Assembly: GCA_964230215.1 (NCBI GenBank) | Contig: CAXRGQ010000006.1 | Coordinates: 310,001 to 374,000, forward strand | Length of the DNA: 64,000 bases | DNA from: JAUILH01 sp964230215 | GTDB taxonomy: Bacteria; Bacteroidota; Bacteroidia; Flavobacteriales_D; JAUILH01 | Direction of reading: 5' to 3' | Shown here: one piece after another, positions 42,163 through 51,260 of the stretch | Numbering within the stretch: the first letter of the stretch is position 1 | Layout: every line of letters begins with the position of its first letter | Translations under genes and position numbers: made by a program | The notes under the pieces: model-generated | Seen by the model: only the letters and a program-made list of their open reading frames with translations | Told to the model about the DNA's origin: nothing | Database searches by the model: none

Positions 42163-44082
42163 CTAGTGCTGAACAATAAAACGTTTGCTGCTCACTTTTC
42201 CATTTTCTCCCAATACTCGTAAGATATAGGTGCCAGAACTTAGAGTAGATACGTCAATCGATCTATTTATTCCTGAGAGATTCATAACATGTCTTCCCGA
42301 TAAGGAATAAACTTCCATCTTGTCTATCTTTCCATTGCCTTCAACATCCACAAACAACTGTGAATTTGCTGGATTGGGATATATATTGAAGTCTAAAACA
42401 TCCAACTCCTTCTCTCCGACAAATATATCCCCAAGCAACACTTGCTTCATTAAAGTCGGAACTTTGTCTGCCAAATCAAACATGTCTCTAAAACGGTCAA
42501 TTTCATAGGATGAGTGACTGAACATTTCAACCATCCATGCCGGTGGAGCTGTTTGATAATACGAACGGCAGATTACATTCAAATCACCCGTATATCCATC
42601 TAGGCCTATGTTATAGTATATTTTATCGATACCTGTACCCTCTGTTACGCCATCCCAGTTAAAGTTAGGATCAGTTAGCGCGAGACCAGCTATTTCAGTT
42701 GTATCGTAGGCAAAGTGAGACATAGAGAAACCTTTCGGTGGAATTCTGTTGTCCTTTAGCGGTGCGTATCCTCTTTCAAGGATGGTAGTTTTATCACCAT
42801 TGATGTCTCCAAACACCAATTCATAAATCTGCACTTCATCTTCATTGCGAATAACATCATAGTGTGGCTCGTAGTTAGCATCATGACCATATACTTCATA
42901 GGAGCCATCCCAAGTACCAGATTTAAACAAAGTATCACCCAGGCTATCAAGCACAATGAACTGCATGAATATCCGTCTACTAGGATAACCAGAAGTAAGT
43001 TTATGTCCAGCTAGGTTCTCAATTTCAACTTCATAATAAGCTGTATCATTCTGCCTGTTTAATTCAACACATGACAAATTCATGCTTTGTTTTTGCAGCG
43101 TATTAAGGGTTCTTGAAATTGTGCTATCAAATTGAATCGCCGTAGCATCAACACCAAGACTGTCCATGTTGTTCTTTAGGAGTTTCAACATAAACACATT
43201 GGAGCCCGCAAAATGGTGCTTTGAATAAGGTGATCTACCTCCCACCCAACCGTAGTCTAAGGCTAGCTTAACTGAATCATCGATAGAAGGCATGTGACAC
43301 GACTGACAGGTTTTTTCACCCGGTCCAGATGCATACTGCGAATTTAACCATTCATGATACGTAGCTTGTTCTACAAACTCATCTCCCGTGTAGTTACCAG
43401 ATAAATCAGCAGTTTTCGTTATTAATGTATGGCAAGATGCACACATCTCAGATAGTCCAACATGCGCACCATACTGCACATCAAACCCTACTAAACTTTG
43501 CATTGGTGCTGGAAATGGATTTTGATATTGTCCCCAAATGATCTTGTTCGTATCGTAAACTATATTTCCCGAAAACTCTTTCCCTAAAGAATCTGGGTCT
43601 AATTGGTGACAAGCCGAGCATGATACACCGTCCAACGCAATGGAATCTGAAACCATCTCAGATATTGAATATGTGGTTTGACCGTTGTGTAATGCATTAA
43701 AGTGCCCAAGAGGCGCATGACATGAGGTACATTTCGTTTCTAAATCTGCAGCATGACCTGGATTAACTAAGGTTTCGTGACTTACCTTTGCTCTCCAGAA
43801 CGGATCTTTGGCTGAATTCGCCATCATTGTCGAGCGCCAATCACTCGTAACGTTCACATCCACGCTATCGTCATCTACGCTCGTTATCATCTGAGGATCG
43901 GGTCCATGACAGCCGCCACATTTTCCGCTACCCGCAAATAAATCATTAACTCCCTCAGGCAAATCCCGGTGATAGTTTTCTCCTCTCTCCAGCTTGATAG
44001 CTTGTTTACTCCATCTGGAAAACCCTAGAAAGGATAGCCCTCCTAGCAAGACCGTAAACAGTATAAGATATGTGTTCTTCAA
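42163..44082 (-). CDS. Secreted pentaheme cytochrome c with T9SS sorting domain
   Basis: A 639-residue exported cytochrome. An N-terminal hydrophobic signal-anchor is followed by five CxxCH haem motifs: CGGCH, CTSCH, CSACH, CASCH and CQSCH, all within about the first 280 residues. The middle (about 300-550) is a beta-rich region of unknown type. The C-terminus (about 565-639, FNIYPNPANSQLFVDV through SGTYILRVLGENGKVSSKRFIV) is a type A sorting domain for the type IX secretion system, so the protein should be released or anchored on the cell surface. It lies in tandem with two more T9SS cargo genes. Surface electron transfer is inferred from the haems. Confidence 0.85.
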   Translation of the reverse strand: MKNTYLILFTVLLGGLSFLGFSRWSKQAIKLERGENYHRDLPEGVNDLFAGSGKCGGCHGPDPQMITSVDDDSVDVNVTSDWRSTMMANSAKDPFWRAKVSHETLVNPGHAADLETKCTSCHAPLGHFNALHNGQTTYSISEMVSDSIALDGVSCSACHQLDPDSLGKEFSGNIVYDTNKIIWGQYQNPFPAPMQSLVGFDVQYGAHVGLSEMCASCHTLITKTADLSGNYTGDEFVEQATYHEWLNSQYASGPGEKTCQSCHMPSIDDSVKLALDYGWVGGRSPYSKHHFAGSNVFMLKLLKNNMDSLGVDATAIQFDSTISRTLNTLQKQSMNLSCVELNRQNDTAYYEVEIENLAGHKLTSGYPSRRIFMQFIVLDSLGDTLFKSGTWDGSYEVYGHDANYEPHYDVIRNEDEVQIYELVFGDINGDKTTILERGYAPLKDNRIPPKGFSMSHFAYDTTEIAGLALTDPNFNWDGVTEGTGIDKIYYNIGLDGYTGDLNVICRSYYQTAPPAWMVEMFSHSSYEIDRFRDMFDLADKVPTLMKQVLLGDIFVGEKELDVLDFNIYPNPANSQLFVDVEGNGKIDKMEVYSLSGRHVMNLSGINRSIDVSTLSSGTYILRVLGENGKVSSKRFIVQH

Positions 44083-45807
44083 TTACTTTTTAACGAAAGA
44101 TTTCGATGAAAGCGTAGTTTTTTCGTTGCTAAGAACTATTTGATATTCACCTGCGGCAAGGTGTGACACGTTTACTATCTCATGCGTGCTTTTTACACTG
44201 CCACTTGCAACGAGTGCTCCATCTAAACTATAAATCGTATAGACTGCTCCAATGGCATCACTATTTGTCCTAATAATGACATCATTAATTGTTGGATTTG
44301 GAAATAAAGTCATATCAATATTTGCTACATACTCATCCAGACCAACAGCATTTTGCCCTTCAATGACATGGAAAAATTGATTTCCTGAAACATTCGGAAT
44401 TACATCTTTAATACCAGATGGCCAACGCACGCATACAGAGTCTACGTCTGTCTCCATACCTAATCCGAAATGTGCATTCAAACTGTTCTGAATTCCATAG
44501 CTCGCCCCACTTCTAATTTCTCTTACTTGCACACCCCAAGGCCCGTAAATTTCAACTCTTGCTCCTATTCCTTCCAAATTTGATACAGTTCCTTCTAGCG
44601 TAACCGTTAGGTAATTATTTGAATTACCATCATTGAGATATAATGTATCAGATCCAGAACCGCCCCAACTTCCATAACCTTCTGGAGTTGAATAAATGTC
44701 TATAAAGCCGTCCGAATTCAAATCACCTAAGGCAAATGAATTAATGTCGTGGATTTGAGGTTGAGTTGAATAGTCAAAGGTTCCATCTCCATTATTCATA
44801 AAAAAGGAGTAATCATTCCCACCAGTAACCAGCAGATCTATCCATCCATCGTTATCGAAATCCTCAAAAATGCTTTGAATCACATAGTTCACTGAACCCC
44901 CAGCAATACCTGACGCCACAGATGATTCTGTAAATGTACCATCTCCATTATTAGTGAACAATTGACTGTCAGAACTATGTTGACCAAGGAATAAATCCAT
45001 ATCGCCGTCATTATCTACATCCGCAAAATCTGCCGACCAAGATTGTTCCCCAGAATCTATACCTGCTGCTGAAGCTGCCTCTGTGTAGTTTCCATTTCCG
45101 TCATTAACAAATAAAATGTTTATCCTTCTATAGTCAGTCGGACTAGACACACCTTGTCTACACTTTGCTACATACAAATCAATGTCTCCATCGTTGTCAA
45201 AATCAGTAAATACTGAACCATAGTTTCCAGAATTATCTGACCCGTTCGGGAGATTAGTGTCAATATTCGCACTACTCTGTGTAAAGCCACCCAAGCCATC
45301 TCCGATTAACACCAATCCTGGACCATCATCGTGACAAGCAAAAATATCTAGATTACCATCGTTATCTATATCCCCAAAATTTATTCCCTGAACAAATATG
45401 AAATGACCTAAATCACCTGCGGTATAGTTTGAGGCCATGCCATTGTTGGTAACTAAGTGGATGTCGTCATATGCACCTCCAAATAATATATCGCTGAAAC
45501 CATTTCCATCAATATCACCTCCACACATGCCCCATGCAGAGCTATTTGTTATTGACGAAGGATATGCATAGGGAGTGAATAATGCACCAGGTGTAGTTTG
45601 ATAGTGTACGTATAAAATCTCACCGTCATCCAGAACAACTAAATCATCCTTCTTATCACCATCCATATCCATTACCGCTATAGGGTGACTACTGATATAT
45701 CCTGGATTATTTAATAATGCCGCATTTCCGTTCGAAAACGATAATTGAGCTGAAACTGCGCCACCAAGACACAATGCACTTACAAGGAGTATAGATTTTC
45801 TCATCAA
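44083..45807 (-). CDS. Secreted VCBS/FG-GAP and ASPIC/UnbV protein with T9SS domain
   Basis: A 574-residue exported protein. A signal peptide (about 1-20) is followed by about eight FG-GAP/VCBS repeats (FGDIDNDGNLDIFAC, DFDNDGDIDLYVA, DVDNDGDMDLFLG and others), each with a DxDxDG calcium-type loop. An ASPIC/UnbV domain covers about 395-480 (LEGIGARVEIYGPWGVQVREI, VCVRWPSGIKDVIPNV). A type A T9SS sorting domain (about 495-574, MTLFPNPTINDVIIR...) ends the protein. Similar to the CRTAC1-like secreted family; a role in adhesion or an extracellular matrix is possible. It is directly adjacent (0 bases) to the pentaheme cytochrome gene and probably co-transcribed with it. Confidence 0.85.
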   Translation of the reverse strand: MMRKSILLVSALCLGGAVSAQLSFSNGNAALLNNPGYISSHPIAVMDMDGDKKDDLVVLDDGEILYVHYQTTPGALFTPYAYPSSITNSSAWGMCGGDIDGNGFSDILFGGAYDDIHLVTNNGMASNYTAGDLGHFIFVQGINFGDIDNDGNLDIFACHDDGPGLVLIGDGLGGFTQSSANIDTNLPNGSDNSGNYGSVFTDFDNDGDIDLYVAKCRQGVSSPTDYRRINILFVNDGNGNYTEAASAAGIDSGEQSWSADFADVDNDGDMDLFLGQHSSDSQLFTNNGDGTFTESSVASGIAGGSVNYVIQSIFEDFDNDGWIDLLVTGGNDYSFFMNNGDGTFDYSTQPQIHDINSFALGDLNSDGFIDIYSTPEGYGSWGGSGSDTLYLNDGNSNNYLTVTLEGTVSNLEGIGARVEIYGPWGVQVREIRSGASYGIQNSLNAHFGLGMETDVDSVCVRWPSGIKDVIPNVSGNQFFHVIEGQNAVGLDEYVANIDMTLFPNPTINDVIIRTNSDAIGAVYTIYSLDGALVASGSVKSTHEIVNVSHLAAGEYQIVLSNEKTTLSSKSFVKK

Positions 45808-45894
45808 TTTGAATTTAGGTCAACTGTAATATCATCACAAGATACGAAAATCAGCTTATATTAATTCGACCAGATTTCACATTCTATTGAGATG

Positions 45895-47277
45895 CTATTC
45901 TGATTTAGCAAATGGTTTAGAGCCCAAGGTTCCATTCTCATGTATAACACTGAGCACATAGATTCCGCATTCCAAAACACCTATAACTAATTGCTTTTTA
46001 CTGGTTTTAATTATTTCTCTACCGGATAAATCATAAATCGTAATCGATTTAATCCTCCCATCAACATCTACATTAAGAAATTGATTCGCCGGATTAGGAT
46101 ATAATGAAAACTCAAGTGTTTCGTATTTTGAGACAGACGAATTGTCTGGACAAATCTTTACAATAGAACCGTTGTTTGTAAAGCCTCCATCTAATGCTAA
46201 AATGCAACCATCAGGTGCCTGCATTAAATCAACTATACCAGAAAATTCGCCCGCAAACAAGGTGCTTGAAGAGTCAACAACATTATAAAATGGAGGATTT
46301 CCCATATGCATATGTCTTACCGTGGCATCCGTATAGGTGCCAATAAGAATGTCGTTCTGAAACTCAGACATATAAGAGCCTTCATAATGAATGATTCCAG
46401 TTAAGGCAGGTAATCCAGAGCCTACTGAGCCGAAGACATCTAGCGGTGCCACCAAACCGGGCGTTGAACAAGACCCGTCATAATCTAATACCCCCTCACA
46501 ATCTGGCCATCCATAGTTATGCCCTCTGCTTGTAAGATTAAACTCATCCTGTGAATTTTGCCCATTTTCTGAACTGTATATCGAATCATTCACGGGGCTG
46601 AATGTAAAGTCAAATGAATTTCGCAAACCATAAGCGTATATTCTATCATCATTGCCGCTAAGCGGATCCCCATCATCATAAAATGGATTATTTGTTGGAA
46701 TGCTACCATCCGTGTTTATGCGCAGTATTTTACCAAATGGATTACTTAAATCTTGAGCATTCACTCCTGTCGCCCTATCACCTATTGTAATGTATATTGA
46801 ATTCGGCTCTGAATCATGCATATGAATATTCCCCCCTGTATGATTACCTGCGGTGTATGGATCATCAATATCCAATATTATCAATGGGTTTGTCCCTGAA
46901 GTCCCTGATATTTCAAATCTTACCACACGAATCTTAGCCGGTGATTCATGGTTGTAAAACGCATATACATAATTGTTACTTGAAAAATTCGGATCAACAC
47001 ATACACCAAGAACGCCTCTTTCAAAATACGTTTCAACCGAATCAGTAAAATCCCAAACAGTGCCAATTTCAGTTCCAGTGGCATCATATATGTTTATTTT
47101 GGCATTCGCATTCGTTACCCAGCCAGTTCCGCCTTTCAGCGCAACATAATAGTTGCCACTTGGATCCATATCCATTGAAACGGGATAAGGTAGCCCTGTG
47201 GCTATGTCTGAGAAAACATATTGAGCCTGACTAAACAAACATGTTGTGGTAAATACAGCTAATAATAAACACTTCAT
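45895..47277 (-). CDS. Secreted PQQ-type sugar dehydrogenase-like protein with T9SS domain
   Basis: A 460-residue exported protein, starting at MKC (47277); an upstream in-frame ATG would add nine residues without signal character. The six-bladed beta-propeller of glucose/sorbosone dehydrogenases (about 25-375) shows ERGVLGVCVDPNF, HTGGNIHMHDS, YITIGDRATG, and DRIYAYGLRNSFDFTFSP (substrate/PQQ site patterns of soluble aldose dehydrogenases). The C-terminal type A T9SS sorting domain (about 385-460, YPNPANQFLNVDV) directs surface export. PQQ dependence is inferred from the family; quinone synthesis genes are not in the window. It follows the other two T9SS cargo genes on the same strand. Confidence 0.85.
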   Translation of the reverse strand: MKCLLLAVFTTTCLFSQAQYVFSDIATGLPYPVSMDMDPSGNYYVALKGGTGWVTNANAKINIYDATGTEIGTVWDFTDSVETYFERGVLGVCVDPNFSSNNYVYAFYNHESPAKIRVVRFEISGTSGTNPLIILDIDDPYTAGNHTGGNIHMHDSEPNSIYITIGDRATGVNAQDLSNPFGKILRINTDGSIPTNNPFYDDGDPLSGNDDRIYAYGLRNSFDFTFSPVNDSIYSSENGQNSQDEFNLTSRGHNYGWPDCEGVLDYDGSCSTPGLVAPLDVFGSVGSGLPALTGIIHYEGSYMSEFQNDILIGTYTDATVRHMHMGNPPFYNVVDSSSTLFAGEFSGIVDLMQAPDGCILALDGGFTNNGSIVKICPDNSSVSKYETLEFSLYPNPANQFLNVDVDGRIKSITIYDLSGREIIKTSKKQLVIGVLECGIYVLSVIHENGTLGSKPFAKSE

Positions 47278-47403
47278 AAACTTGGGGTTTATACAAAGGT
47301 ACATTAAACAACAACTTATATTTGCATCAATTTTCTTGTTAATAGACCAATATTTTTGTGAAAAAGTTTGGTATTCGTTAAGAATGAGCGATATTTGCGC
47401 CCG

Positions 47404-47457
47404 CTAATCGAGTGATTAGTGTGATTTAATTTATTAAAAACAAGGGTTTCGTACCCT
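47404..47457 (+). promoter_or_regulatory. Two hairpins in the rpsP leader
   Basis: CTAATC-GAGT-GATTAG (47404-47419) is a perfect 6-bp stem with a 4-nt loop; AGGGT-TTCGT-ACCCT (47443-47457) is a second hairpin 16 bases before the ATG. They lie downstream of a near-consensus -7 element (GATATTTG at about 47391). Such structure could serve r-protein autoregulation, which is speculative. Confidence 0.45.
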
Positions 47458-47472
47458 AAACCTTTAATCAAC

Positions 47473-48093
47473 ATGGCAACTAAATTAAGATTGCAAAGAC
47501 ACGGTAAAAAAGGGAAACCATTTTACCACCTAGTAGCAGCAGACGCACGCGCTAAAAGAGACGGTAAGTACATTGAAAGATTAGGTACTTATAATCCAAA
47601 CACTAACCCAGCAACAATCGACATCAATTTTGATAAGACTTTGGATTGGGTTAAAAAAGGTGCTCAGCCAACTGATACAGTTAGAGCGCTATTATCTTAT
47701 GAAGGTATTCTATTAAAGAATCACCTTGATAAAGGAGTAGCAAAAGGAGCATTATCTCAAGCAGATGCTGACAAAAAGTTTGACGCTTGGAAGAAAGAAA
47801 AAGAAGGTAAAATTGAGGCTAAAAGAGCTGGACTTTCTAAGGAAGCTCAAGACGCTGAGGCTAAGAGATTGGCAGCTGAGAAAGAACGAAATGATGCTAG
47901 AGCAGCTGAAATTGCAGCTAAAAATTCTCCAGTAGCTGAAGAAGCAGAGGCAGCGGCAGCAGAAGGTGAACCAGTTGCGGAAGCAACTGAGGAAGCTCCT
48001 GCGGCAGAAGCAACTGAGGAAGCTCCTGTAGCAGAGGCGGCAGCTGAAGAAGCGCCAGCAGAAGAAAAGTCTGAAGAAGACAAAGCCGAGTAA
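47473..48093 (+). CDS. rpsP: 30S ribosomal protein S16 with Ala/Glu-rich extension
   Basis: Residues about 1-85 are a normal S16: KLRLQRHGKKGKPFYHLVAADARAKRDGKYIERLGTYNP is the family opening. After about residue 105 a charged helical segment and a low-complexity tail (about 150-206) of A, E, P and V repeats (TEEAPAAEATEEAPVAEA) continue, more than doubling the protein. Bacteroidota S16 proteins commonly have such tails; the function is unknown. The gene heads the rpsP-rimM-trmN6 group. A terminator hairpin lies between it and rimM, so rimM may be expressed by read-through. Confidence 0.95.
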   Translation: MATKLRLQRHGKKGKPFYHLVAADARAKRDGKYIERLGTYNPNTNPATIDINFDKTLDWVKKGAQPTDTVRALLSYEGILLKNHLDKGVAKGALSQADADKKFDAWKKEKEGKIEAKRAGLSKEAQDAEAKRLAAEKERNDARAAEIAAKNSPVAEEAEAAAAEGEPVAEATEEAPAAEATEEAPVAEAAAEEAPAEEKSEEDKAE

Positions 48094-48116
48094 TATCGGT
48101 TTTTCTTAATAAATTT

Positions 48117-48155
48117 ATCCTGACTCTAGACTTGATCTAGGTCAGGATTTTTTTT
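48117..48155 (+). terminator. Terminator after rpsP; copy A of a 38-nt repeat
   Basis: ATCCTGAC/GTCAGGAT stem (48117-48124, 48141-48148) with an inner CTAGA/TCTAG extension and a T-run. The 38-nt tract 48111-48148 is repeated at 54665-54702 with a single difference. Confidence 0.8.
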
Positions 48156-48159
48156 GCTT

Positions 48160-48669
48160 ATGGGTTTTATAGAAATAGGATATATATACAAGTCGCACGG
48201 ATACAAAGGAAATGTATTGGCAAAGATTACTGAGCCCAACCCAGACTTGTTTCACTCTATAGATGCTATTTTCTTGGATATTAGCACACCGCCAGTTCCT
48301 TTTTTTTGTGAGCGTTTTACCATCCAAAAAAAAGACCAAGCACTAATTCACTTTGAAGACATCAATTCTGAAGAAGAAGCAAAATCGCTCATTGGTAAAA
48401 AACTTTTACTACCAGATGAAGTCTACCATAAGGCTGAAATAGATGGCCCTAAACGCTTTAAGGGTTGGCAGTTGAAGTTAGATGATGGATCAGAATTAGG
48501 TAAAATTGAAGACATTGAAGAGACGGGAGCATCAGCATTCGCCATCCTATTCTTTGACGACGACGAACTATTTATCCCAATACATGATGATTTTATTGTT
48601 AAAGAGGATATTGCGAATAAAACACTCATCATGAAGCTTCCCGACGGCATTCTAAACATAAACGATTGA
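48160..48669 (+). CDS. rimM: Ribosome maturation factor RimM
   Basis: A 169-residue protein starting at ATG 48160. The N-terminal barrel has IEIGYIYKSHGYKGNVLAKI, and the C-terminal PRC-barrel has LKLDDGSELGKIEDIEETGASAFAILFF and ELFIPIHDDFI. RimM assists 30S head assembly and processing of 16S rRNA. Location directly after rpsP is the conserved arrangement. The ATG lies only 12 bases after the rpsP terminator stem, with no obvious ribosome-binding site. The 3' end overlaps the trmN6 start (TTGA). Confidence 0.92.
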   Translation: MGFIEIGYIYKSHGYKGNVLAKITEPNPDLFHSIDAIFLDISTPPVPFFCERFTIQKKDQALIHFEDINSEEEAKSLIGKKLLLPDEVYHKAEIDGPKRFKGWQLKLDDGSELGKIEDIEETGASAFAILFFDDDELFIPIHDDFIVKEDIANKTLIMKLPDGILNIND

Positions 48670-49373
48670 GTAAAGTTTTTCAATTACGCCAATTTAGTAT
48701 TGAGCAAAACGCATCTGCCATGAAAATAGGCGTTGATGCCATGCTCTTAGGTGCATATGCCGGTAAGCAGGTCCACAATAAGATACTAGATGCGGGCTGT
48801 GGCACTGGAATTATTGGATTAATGCTTGCTCAGAAGTATGATTCAGCCAACATTACGCTTGTAGAAATTGATAAAAATGCTGCCGCTGAGGCTAAATCAA
48901 ACGTTCATAACTCCCCATTTCGTGAACGTTGCAATGTATATCATCGTGACTTTATTTCTTGGAACCCACATGACAGGTATGATTTAATCGTAAGTAACCC
49001 ACCATTCCATTTAGAAGATAAACCATCTCCTTCTGAAGAACGTGCCCTTGCTAGAAGCACCTCATTAGACGGTCTAGATGAATGGATTGCCAAATCTAAA
49101 TCACTATTGCATAAGGATGGTTTATTGCAATTAATTCTTCCATCGTCCTTACTAGGTGATATAGATGATATAGCCAACAGTCACGACTTGTGGTTGACAG
49201 AAGAATTCAGGATTCTCCCTAAACCAGGTGCGCTGGCAAACCGAGTCATTCTATGCTACACCCAAGATCCAGTTAAGACTTTGCGGAAACAATTACATGT
49301 TAGAGATTCAGACGGAAGTTATAGCGAAGAATACAAGGAACTAACAAAAGAGTTTTATTCCAAGGCTATTTAG
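48666..49373 (+). CDS. trmN6: tRNA1(Val) adenine-37 N6-methyltransferase
   Basis: A 235-residue class I methyltransferase. LDAGCGTGIIGLML is motif I, and VSNPPFHLEDKPSPSEERALARS contains NPPF, the catalytic motif for N6 methylation of adenine, followed by the TrmN6-type insertion. The opening VFQLRQFSIEQNASAMKIGVDAMLLGAYA matches the family. Modifies A37 of tRNA1(Val). The start is TTG at 48666, overlapping the rimM stop (TTGA), consistent with translational coupling. It converges with the saccharopine dehydrogenase-like gene, sharing 4 bases at the stops. Confidence 0.88.
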   Translation: MSKVFQLRQFSIEQNASAMKIGVDAMLLGAYAGKQVHNKILDAGCGTGIIGLMLAQKYDSANITLVEIDKNAAAEAKSNVHNSPFRERCNVYHRDFISWNPHDRYDLIVSNPPFHLEDKPSPSEERALARSTSLDGLDEWIAKSKSLLHKDGLLQLILPSSLLGDIDDIANSHDLWLTEEFRILPKPGALANRVILCYTQDPVKTLRKQLHVRDSDGSYSEEYKELTKEFYSKAI

Positions 49374-50710
49374 TGTCTTATTTCCTTTTCTTCAAATGTA
49401 ATTCCGTATTCTTCAAGTTCCTTTAAAACAGGAAGGTAAATCTCTTTCATCAATGGCAATTGAACCCCAGTAATCTTTATGGTACCATTAAGAATTAATT
49501 TAGCGCATATTGCGACCGGTAAGCCAACTGTATCACTCATCGCAGTATATACATCATCATGCCCGATATACACCATTGAAGAGTTTATTTCTTTGTGTTC
49601 ACCATTCAATTCGAAATCAAATTTATGCCACATGACAATCATGTCTTTATCATCCTCTTGAAGGGTCCACTTCTCTTCCAGAATTTTCTGAAGAATCTGA
49701 GCTGGTGTCTTATCCTCATCCAACCCCAGAGGTTCTTTATCGAACAAACCGAGCCAATCTAATTTTTCGTACATCCAATCATCTTGATCGATTTTTAAGT
49801 AATGCCTGAACTTTAGCTCAACACTATCATGAGGGCTGTATGGCAAGAAGGCATTCGTAAAATCCCTTTTTGTCATTGACTTAGAGCCTTCTAAAATGTA
49901 TGAATCATCTGTCATGCCTAAAATCACTAAATAGTTCCAGGCTTTACAGAATCCCACTCGTCTAAACGTACCTCTGTATATTGTTGGGATATCCTGCAAA
50001 TCATAAACATCCCTATATTTCAGTGAATCCCTATTAGCATAGCCTTCAAACTTCCCATATCCATCAATTTTAATGATTTCTGTTCTTCTAAAAAGTTTGT
50101 GGTAGGGTATGTACTTGTATTCGCCTTCTTGGATAAATTTGGCAGCTCCACCCTGACCTGCGAGTACAACATTTCTAGGGTTCCAAGTGAATTTATAATT
50201 CCACGGATTATTGTCGCTTTCTGGTGCTATTAGCCCGCCTGTGAAGGACTCAAAGCCTAACATATTTCCGCCTTTTTCTTTTATTTCATCTAAGATTTTC
50301 TTCGCACTTAGATGATCAATTCCGGGGTCAACCCCTATTTCGTTTAGCACCAGTACGCCGTTTTTAACTGCATCATCATGCATTGCCTTCATTTCATCTG
50401 AAATGTACGAAGGTGTTATTATTGGAATTTTTCTATCTATACAATCTCTAGCCACCTCAACATGAAATCGTGCTGGCAACATTGAAATTACCAGATCGAT
50501 ATTTTCTAGCCGAGACCTTCTTTCTTCCTCATTAAGAGCGTTGAATTTAAAGCCCTCTCCTCTGTCAGTTTGAGCTACCTTTGTTTTAGCAAGTGCCTCA
50601 TCCATATCACCAACAAACACATACCAATCTTCACTTTCAGCGTTATCAACCAAGTACTTTATAAGTGACGAAGAAGAGCGCCCCGCGCCTATGACTAAGA
50701 TATTTTTCAT
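49370..50710 (-). CDS. Saccharopine dehydrogenase-family protein
   Basis: A 446-residue oxidoreductase. MKNILVIGAGRSSSSLIKYL is the N-terminal Rossmann dinucleotide fold. LINLVISMLPARFHVEVARDCI-type continuation, PSYISDEM and LNEIGVDPGIDHLSAKKI follow the saccharopine dehydrogenase (Lys9/LYS1-type) family, with a C-terminal catalytic domain including GFESFTGGLIAPESDNNPWNYKFTWNPRNVVLAGQ. In this family it acts in lysine degradation or synthesis of saccharopine/allysine. The direction is not decided by sequence. It is a single gene, convergent with trmN6. Confidence 0.88.
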   Translation of the reverse strand: MKNILVIGAGRSSSSLIKYLVDNAESEDWYVFVGDMDEALAKTKVAQTDRGEGFKFNALNEEERRSRLENIDLVISMLPARFHVEVARDCIDRKIPIITPSYISDEMKAMHDDAVKNGVLVLNEIGVDPGIDHLSAKKILDEIKEKGGNMLGFESFTGGLIAPESDNNPWNYKFTWNPRNVVLAGQGGAAKFIQEGEYKYIPYHKLFRRTEIIKIDGYGKFEGYANRDSLKYRDVYDLQDIPTIYRGTFRRVGFCKAWNYLVILGMTDDSYILEGSKSMTKRDFTNAFLPYSPHDSVELKFRHYLKIDQDDWMYEKLDWLGLFDKEPLGLDEDKTPAQILQKILEEKWTLQEDDKDMIVMWHKFDFELNGEHKEINSSMVYIGHDDVYTAMSDTVGLPVAICAKLILNGTIKITGVQLPLMKEIYLPVLKELEEYGITFEEKEIRH

Positions 50711-50852
50711 CTCACTAAGGTATGATGGAAGCGCTGATATTAATACAGTAATGAATGTTTTTTTTTAACAATTTGCCAAGCTATTGTTAAAACTCAGCAA
50801 TAATATCATAGCAATTCAAGGCAAATTAACTGGCAATTAATACATTTGATTC

Positions 50853-51260
50853 ATGAGAAAACGCAACTATCTATTCGCTTTTATATCTATGGCAATTGCC
50901 ATTTCTCTTGGTGCCCTAGGAGCACATGTGCTTAAAGAGCACTTAGATGGTGATCAACTAGATAGTTACAAAACAGGTGTATTCTATCAAATTGTGCATG
51001 CATTGGCATTAATTGGTTTGATGAATCTCTCCAAATCAACAAAAAGTAAGAAGTTTAAAAACGGAATTCGTCTTCTCAAAATTGGCCCCATGTTGTTTTC
51101 TGGGTCCGTTTATTTGTTGGCATGTCAGGACTTATTAATGATTAGTCCGGCTGCAAAGTTTCTCGGCCCTATCACTCCACTAGGAGGTTTGTTGATGATC
51201 GTTGGTTGGATTCTTTTAGCAATTAGCATTTATCACACCGAGCTATCAAAGGATAAATAA
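50853..51260 (+). CDS. DUF423 membrane protein
   Basis: A 135-residue inner-membrane protein with four predicted helices. AISLGALGAHVLKEHLDGDQLDSYKTGVFYQIVHALALIGL is the DUF423 signature: a Gly-rich first helix followed by GAHxL and a Y..HALAL segment. GPITPLGGLLMIVGWILLA is the conserved last helix. The function is unknown; the family is widespread and is often found near stress or peroxide genes. It is monocistronic. It converges with the 51261-52814 gene, with no intergenic base between the stops. Confidence 0.9.
   Translation: MRKRNYLFAFISMAIAISLGALGAHVLKEHLDGDQLDSYKTGVFYQIVHALALIGLMNLSKSTKSKKFKNGIRLLKIGPMLFSGSVYLLACQDLLMISPAAKFLGPITPLGGLLMIVGWILLAISIYHTELSKDK

Noticed and set aside
47847..48083. 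Ser/Ala-rich minus-strand frame opposite rpsP
   Set aside because: Shadow of the Ala/Glu repeat tail of S16.
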